A DNA stretch of 64,000 bases from Microbulbifer bruguierae (GTDB taxonomy: Bacteria > Pseudomonadota > Gammaproteobacteria > Pseudomonadales > Cellvibrionaceae): positions 1,054,001 to 1,118,000 of the forward strand of contig NZ_CP118605.1 in the NCBI RefSeq assembly GCF_029869925.1, given 5' to 3'. Positions within the stretch are counted from its first letter, which is position 1, and every line of letters begins with the position of its first letter. Shown here in pieces: positions 59,586 to 64,000 of this stretch. Position numbers and translations under genes: made by a program. The notes under the pieces were generated by a model. It ran no database searches. It saw nothing but the letters and a program-made list of their open reading frames with translations, and was not told the DNA's origin.

Positions 59586-62228
59586 TTATTCACTCAAGCT
59601 TTTGCTGACAACCTCGAAAAGATCCCGGGACAATGACCCACATTCCGCAATCCGTTGCAGTGCACTCTTTATCAATCCTGCGTCACTCGCGGCATATTTC
59701 TTCCAGCGTGTGAGCGGAGTAACCAATCTCGCGGCAATCTGTGGATTGAGCTTATCCAGCGCGATGACCTGATCTGACAGAAATTCGTAGCCGCTGCCAT
59801 CCTCTTTATGAAACTGCTTGAAGTTACGCATGGCGAAACCGCCAATGACTGCGCGAACTTTATTCGGGTTAGTCAGCTCAAATGCGCTATGTCCCAACAG
59901 CTGTTGTACCCGTTCCAGGGTTCCGTAACTGGCGCTGGTACTTTGCAGACCAAACCAGGTTTCCACTACCTGCGTATCCTGTTGCCATTGCTGGTAGAAG
60001 CTTTCCAGATGTTGCTCCGCATCCTCTACCGGTCCAAACTCTACCAGTGCCCCCAGTGCCGACGCGCTATCGGTCATATTTTCTCCCCGTGCCAGCTGGG
60101 AACGGGCAAGATCCAGCGCATCGTCATCCATCGTGGCACACAGATACGCCAAACAGGTATTTTTCAGACTGCGCCTGGCGATATCCGCCGCCTCCGCCGA
60201 ATAAGGAGTCCGCTGATCGAGCTGCCGGTAACGTGCAAGAAATTCAGGTTTGAGCGCATCGGCAATGGCATTGCGAACAAATTCCCTGGCAGCAATAATG
60301 GCGGCCGCGTGGATTTCTCCTTCCTGTTCTGCCAACTCCTGTGCGCTGGGAAGAGCCAGCATTTTGGCAACCAGCGCCGGATCCAGTGCTCCGTTCCCCA
60401 GCACACTGGCATATCCAGCAATCAGTGCGTCCGGTGTTCGCAGTGCCTCGCCGGCACGAAATTGTACCTGCAATGCAGCCAGGGCATTCAAAGCCAGACG
60501 CTGGCCCGCATCCCAGCGGTTGAATTCGTCGGAATCGTGCCGCATCAGGAACTGGAGCTGATGATCGCGGTAATCGTATCGAAGTTTTACCGGTGCAGAG
60601 AAGCCTCTCAATAGCGAAGGTAGCGGGCGCTCTTTGATATTTCCAAACACGAATTCCTGACACGCCTCGGTAAGCAACAACGTGGTTTCTGTTGCACCCG
60701 CCTGATTGAGGGGCAGCTCTTTACCATCGGCACCAAGCAGCGCTGTGGTAACTGGAATACACAGCGGTAGCTTATCTTTTTGCCCTGGGGTATCCGGGGT
60801 ATGCTGCCGAATCTTCAGCGTGTACTCGCCTTTATCTTCATCGTAGCGATCTTCGACATCCAGCACCGGGGTTCCGGCTTGACTGTACCAACGGCGAAAC
60901 TGTTTCAGGTCCGCATCATTGGCATCTTCCATCGCCACCACAAAATCCTCACAGGTCACGGCACAGCCGTCATGGCGTTCAAAGTACAAATCACTGCCAC
61001 GACGGAAGGCTTCCGGACCGAGAATGGTGTGGATCATACGCACCACCTCCGCACCTTTTTCGTAGACCGTCAGGGTATAGAAATTGGAAATTTCCATATA
61101 AGAATCGGGGCGCACCGGGTGGGACATGGGCCCCCCGTCTTCGGCAAACTGCGCAGTTCTAAGCACCGTCACATCTTCGATTCTTTTGACCGCGCGGGAA
61201 TTCATATCCGCTGAGAATTCCGCATCACGGAATACCGTAAAGCCCTCTTTGAGACTCAGTTGAAACCAGTCGCGGCAAGTTACACGGTTGCCGGACCAGT
61301 TGTGAAAATACTCGTGGGCGACGATGGACTCGATACGTTGAAAAGCTGCGTCGGTGGCCGTCTCCGGGCTTGCCAGCACACAGGCGGAGTTGAAGATGTT
61401 GAGACCCTTGTTCTCCATGGCCCCCATATTGAAGTGATCCACGGCAACGATCATAAAAATATCGAGGTCGTATTCACGCCCGTAGACCTCCTCATCCCAG
61501 CGCATGGCATGTTTCAGGGATACCATCGCATGTTCGCACTTACGGATATTCCGCGCTTCCGTGAACAACTGTAATTTCACCTCACGACCACTACTGGTAG
61601 TGAAGGTATCTTCCACATACTGTAGATCCCCGGCGACAAGAGCGAACAAATAGGCCGGTTTGGCGAAGGGGTCCTCCCAGGTGACCCGCAGGCGGCCGTC
61701 TTGTGTCGTCCCGCTGTCAATCTTGTTGCCATTGGAGAGCAAAACCGGGTAGCTAGCCGGAGCAACAATAGTGGTGGTAAAAATCGACATTACATCCGGG
61801 CGATCCGGGTAAAAGGTGATTTTACGGAATCCCTCGGCCTCACACTGGGTACAGTACATGCCATTGGACAGGTAAAGCCCTTCAAGGGAGGTATTGGACT
61901 CCGGGGCGATCCGGTTCTGCACTTCCAATTCAAACTCGGGTGTCTCAACTGCCAGCAACAGGCCTCCGGTCATTTCCTGGTAGCGCTGCGCGGGGAGCAA
62001 CTTTCCATTTATCGATACCGAGAGCAGCTCCAGATCCACACCATCCAGCCACAGTGCCGGCAAGCCGCTGTCTCCCGGGTCCGCCGCCGGATTGCGACGC
62101 ACCTTCAGTCTCGACTTCACCAGGGTAGCCTGGGGGTCGAGATCGAAGGTGAGCTCGGTGTGGTCAATCAGGTAGTCCGGCACCTTATAGTCTTTCAGGT
62201 AAATGGTGCGTGGCTGGTTGTCTTTCAT
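59586..62228 (-). CDS. pepN: Aminopeptidase N
   Basis: An M1 zinc aminopeptidase of 880 residues from ATG 62228 (MKDNQPRTIYLKDY). The exopeptidase motif GAMEN is at 269-273; zinc site HEYFH is at 305-309 with Glu306 catalytic, and the third ligand Glu328 lies in SLKEGF. The length and C-terminal helical domain match the E. coli PepN type. It would trim N-terminal residues of peptides in the cytoplasm. The upstream gene's stop is 17 bases away, so it may be co-transcribed with the gamma-glutamyltransferase gene. Confidence 0.97.
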   Translation of the reverse strand: MKDNQPRTIYLKDYKVPDYLIDHTELTFDLDPQATLVKSRLKVRRNPAADPGDSGLPALWLDGVDLELLSVSINGKLLPAQRYQEMTGGLLLAVETPEFELEVQNRIAPESNTSLEGLYLSNGMYCTQCEAEGFRKITFYPDRPDVMSIFTTTIVAPASYPVLLSNGNKIDSGTTQDGRLRVTWEDPFAKPAYLFALVAGDLQYVEDTFTTSSGREVKLQLFTEARNIRKCEHAMVSLKHAMRWDEEVYGREYDLDIFMIVAVDHFNMGAMENKGLNIFNSACVLASPETATDAAFQRIESIVAHEYFHNWSGNRVTCRDWFQLSLKEGFTVFRDAEFSADMNSRAVKRIEDVTVLRTAQFAEDGGPMSHPVRPDSYMEISNFYTLTVYEKGAEVVRMIHTILGPEAFRRGSDLYFERHDGCAVTCEDFVVAMEDANDADLKQFRRWYSQAGTPVLDVEDRYDEDKGEYTLKIRQHTPDTPGQKDKLPLCIPVTTALLGADGKELPLNQAGATETTLLLTEACQEFVFGNIKERPLPSLLRGFSAPVKLRYDYRDHQLQFLMRHDSDEFNRWDAGQRLALNALAALQVQFRAGEALRTPDALIAGYASVLGNGALDPALVAKMLALPSAQELAEQEGEIHAAAIIAAREFVRNAIADALKPEFLARYRQLDQRTPYSAEAADIARRSLKNTCLAYLCATMDDDALDLARSQLARGENMTDSASALGALVEFGPVEDAEQHLESFYQQWQQDTQVVETWFGLQSTSASYGTLERVQQLLGHSAFELTNPNKVRAVIGGFAMRNFKQFHKEDGSGYEFLSDQVIALDKLNPQIAARLVTPLTRWKKYAASDAGLIKSALQRIAECGSLSRDLFEVVSKSLSE

Positions 62229-62244
62229 CAGATACAGTCTCGTA

Positions 62245-64000
62245 TTAATAACCGGCAGCCTGGCCGTCTTTACGGCTTTCAGAGGCGCCCTGATACACGC
62301 CATTCTCGTCTCTCAGAATGGCCTGGTAGCCCCCGTAAGGGCCGCTTTCAAATCGAATCTGGTGACCCATCTGCACCAGTCGACGCCGGGTTTCCATGGG
62401 GAAGCCATCTTCCAGGCTCAGGTATCCACCGTCTTCCATCAGCTCATCCGTCGGCTGGCTGGACCCGCTGTGCAGGATTCTCGGCGCGTCACCGGCTTCC
62501 TGCACATTCATGCCAAAGTCCACCATGTTGATGATGACCTGGGCGTGCATCTGGGGTTGTGTGGCGCCGCCCATTACACCAAAACTCATCCACGGCTCGC
62601 CATCTTTGGTCACGAATGCCGGGATAATGGTATGAAACGGTCGTTTGCCAGGTTGGTACTGATTGAAGTGTCCTTCCTTCAGGCTGAACATTTCCCCGCG
62701 ATCCTGAAGCATAAAGCCGAGTTCACCCGGGGTCATTCCGGAACCCATACCGCGGTAGTTGCTTTGAATGAGCGACACCATGTTGCCGTCTTTGTCAGCA
62801 GTGGTCAGATAGATGGTATCGCCGTGGCGCAGTGCCACCGTGCCCGCATCATAGCGTTTCGCGGCCCGCTCCGGGTTGATCAGCTTGCGACGTTTGTCCG
62901 CATAGGACTTTGAGATCAACGCCTCTACCGGCGATTCGTTGAAGGCAGGATCCGCGTAGTATTTCGCCCGGTCTTCAAACGCCAGCTTCTTTGCTTCCGT
63001 AAACAGATGGACATACTCGGCGCTCTGCCGCCCGAGTGTTGCCAGATCGTAACCTTCCAGAATGTTCAGGATCTGCAAAGCGGCGATGCCCTGCCCGTTC
63101 GGCGGCAGCTCCCACACATCATAGCCACGGTAACTGGTGGACACCGGTTCAACCCAATCGGACGTATGGCTGGCGAGGTCATCGTAGGAAAGGAAGCCGC
63201 CATTGGCCTTCATATATCGGTCGATTTCTCTGGCAATATCACCCTTGTAGAAGGCATCGCGGCCACCATCGACGATTTTCTGCAGAGTCGTCCCCAGCCT
63301 GGGGTTACTGAATATTTCACCTTCTCTGGGGGCGCGACCACCGGGCATATAGGTCGCGCGAAAACCGGGGTACTTTTCCAGCACTGGTACCGAGCGATTC
63401 CAGTAGTAGGCCACGAGCTGTGTTACCGGAAAACCTTCATTGGCATAGTGAATTGCTGGCGCCAGCAGATCCTTCATGGGCAGCGCGCCAAACTTTTCAT
63501 GGAGTTCAAACCAACCATCCACCGCACCGGGCACGGAAACCGGCAATGGGCCGTGCGCCGGAATTTTTCCGAGATTATTGTCGGCGAAGTAACTGAATGG
63601 CAGTGATTTCGGTGAACGGCCACTGGCATTGAGACCATATAGGCGCTTGTCCTTGGCACTCCAGACAATCGCGAACAAATCACCGCCTATTCCATTGCCA
63701 GTGGGCTCCATCAGGCCCTGTACCGCATTGGCCGCAATGGCGGCATCCACTGCAGAGCCCCCCTGTTTGAGAATATCCAGCGCTACCTGCGTTGCCAGTG
63801 GCTGGCTGGTAGCAGCCATACCACGAGTGGCCAGTACCGGGGATCGACTGGCGAAGCCCTCACCGTTCACCCGGTCGTAAGCGCGGGCGCCCATTACCGC
63901 ACACAGAGTTGTGCTCAATGTCAGAATAGCTACCGCCAGCGTGCGGCCGCCAGGCGCAACCCCTTTCGCGCCATTGAAGAAATAGCCGATCCGGCCAGGT
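62245..64000 (-). CDS. ggt: Gamma-glutamyltransferase, N-terminus beyond the window
   Basis: A periplasmic Ntn-hydrolase that splits glutathione and other gamma-glutamyl compounds. SGRSPKSLP, GGDLFAIVW and PVSVPGAVDGWFELHEKFG belong to the large subunit. Self-cleavage is expected before the Thr of HGDTIYLTTADKDGN, giving the small subunit with NYRGMGSGMTPGELGFML. A TTG at 63918 could start the frame, but the hydrophobic signal core (LAVAILTLSTTLCAVMGARA) begins upstream of it, and the frame stays open to base 64000, so the true start is probably outside the window. It lies 17 bases upstream of pepN on the same strand. Confidence 0.93.
   Translation of the reverse strand, partial: PGRIGYFFNGAKGVAPGGRTLAVAILTLSTTLCAVMGARAYDRVNGEGFASRSPVLATRGMAATSQPLATQVALDILKQGGSAVDAAIAANAVQGLMEPTGNGIGGDLFAIVWSAKDKRLYGLNASGRSPKSLPFSYFADNNLGKIPAHGPLPVSVPGAVDGWFELHEKFGALPMKDLLAPAIHYANEGFPVTQLVAYYWNRSVPVLEKYPGFRATYMPGGRAPREGEIFSNPRLGTTLQKIVDGGRDAFYKGDIAREIDRYMKANGGFLSYDDLASHTSDWVEPVSTSYRGYDVWELPPNGQGIAALQILNILEGYDLATLGRQSAEYVHLFTEAKKLAFEDRAKYYADPAFNESPVEALISKSYADKRRKLINPERAAKRYDAGTVALRHGDTIYLTTADKDGNMVSLIQSNYRGMGSGMTPGELGFMLQDRGEMFSLKEGHFNQYQPGKRPFHTIIPAFVTKDGEPWMSFGVMGGATQPQMHAQVIINMVDFGMNVQEAGDAPRILHSGSSQPTDELMEDGGYLSLEDGFPMETRRRLVQMGHQIRFESGPYGGYQAILRDENGVYQGASESRKDGQAAGY

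Overview
This window looks like chromosomal DNA from a GC-rich, Gram-negative gammaproteobacterium, most likely a marine, polysaccharide-degrading member of the Cellvibrionales (Microbulbifer-like). This is inferred from gene content and order, not from a database match. Supporting points are the gammaproteobacterial blocks miaB/ybeZ-ybeY-corC-lnt and leuS-lptE-holA, outer-membrane genes (lptE, pldA, a TonB receptor, TolC), a GH18 chitinase-like lipoprotein, and a selD-mnmH-ABC selenium cluster. I see no rRNA, tRNA, CRISPR array, prophage or insertion sequence.

Layout. 1-8.8 kb: the miaB end, then the overlapping ybeZ-ybeY-corC-lnt operon (RNA maturation and envelope), a TIGR01777 epimerase, a small unknown protein, a YdcF-family membrane protein and a zinc-ribbon protein. 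8.9-13.3 kb: leuS, then a palindromic repeat, then lptE and holA. 13.3-19.4 kb: GH18 lipoprotein, AidB-type acyl-CoA dehydrogenase, compact class II ribonucleotide reductase, phosphoribosyltransferase. 19.6-25.5 kb: an iron-uptake unit with a siderophore receptor, two small membrane proteins (DUF3325 and DUF3649 types), a PepSY membrane protein, a divergent AraC regulator and a Fur-box-like site between them. 25.5-33.6 kb: basic amino-acid decarboxylase, Nudix hydrolase, outer-membrane phospholipase A, an unknown protein, NfeD and SPFH proteins, a second palindromic repeat, GNAT acetyltransferase, beta-carbonic anhydrase.

33.7-40.6 kb: a fusion of two rubredoxins with rubredoxin reductase, a flavin reductase, a glycerophosphodiesterase, and a Baeyer-Villiger monooxygenase/hydrolase pair under a divergent AraC regulator. 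40.8-46.4 kb: selD, mnmH and a four-gene ABC importer of the putative selenate/selenite type, all tightly coupled, so import, activation to selenophosphate and tRNA selenation are probably co-expressed. 46.5-47.5 kb: a ChaN-like lipoprotein.

47.6-55 kb is the most unusual part. A complete type I secretion system (TolC, ABC exporter with an apparently inactive C39-like domain, HlyD) lies just downstream of a 636-residue protein. That protein has a BapA-type N-terminus, five PPGGGPT repeats, about 205 residues of almost pure Asp-Ala dipeptide, and a Cys/His/Gly-rich tail with three Asp/Ile-alternating strands. It is the best candidate for an undescribed secreted or surface polyanion system. 55.3-64 kb: an MFS transporter whose leader could fold as an attenuator, a type B carboxylesterase, a SixA-like phosphatase, pepN, and a gamma-glutamyltransferase running off the right edge.

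Long open frames antisense to GC-rich genes (leuS, the TonB receptor, the Asp-Ala gene) were judged to be shadows.
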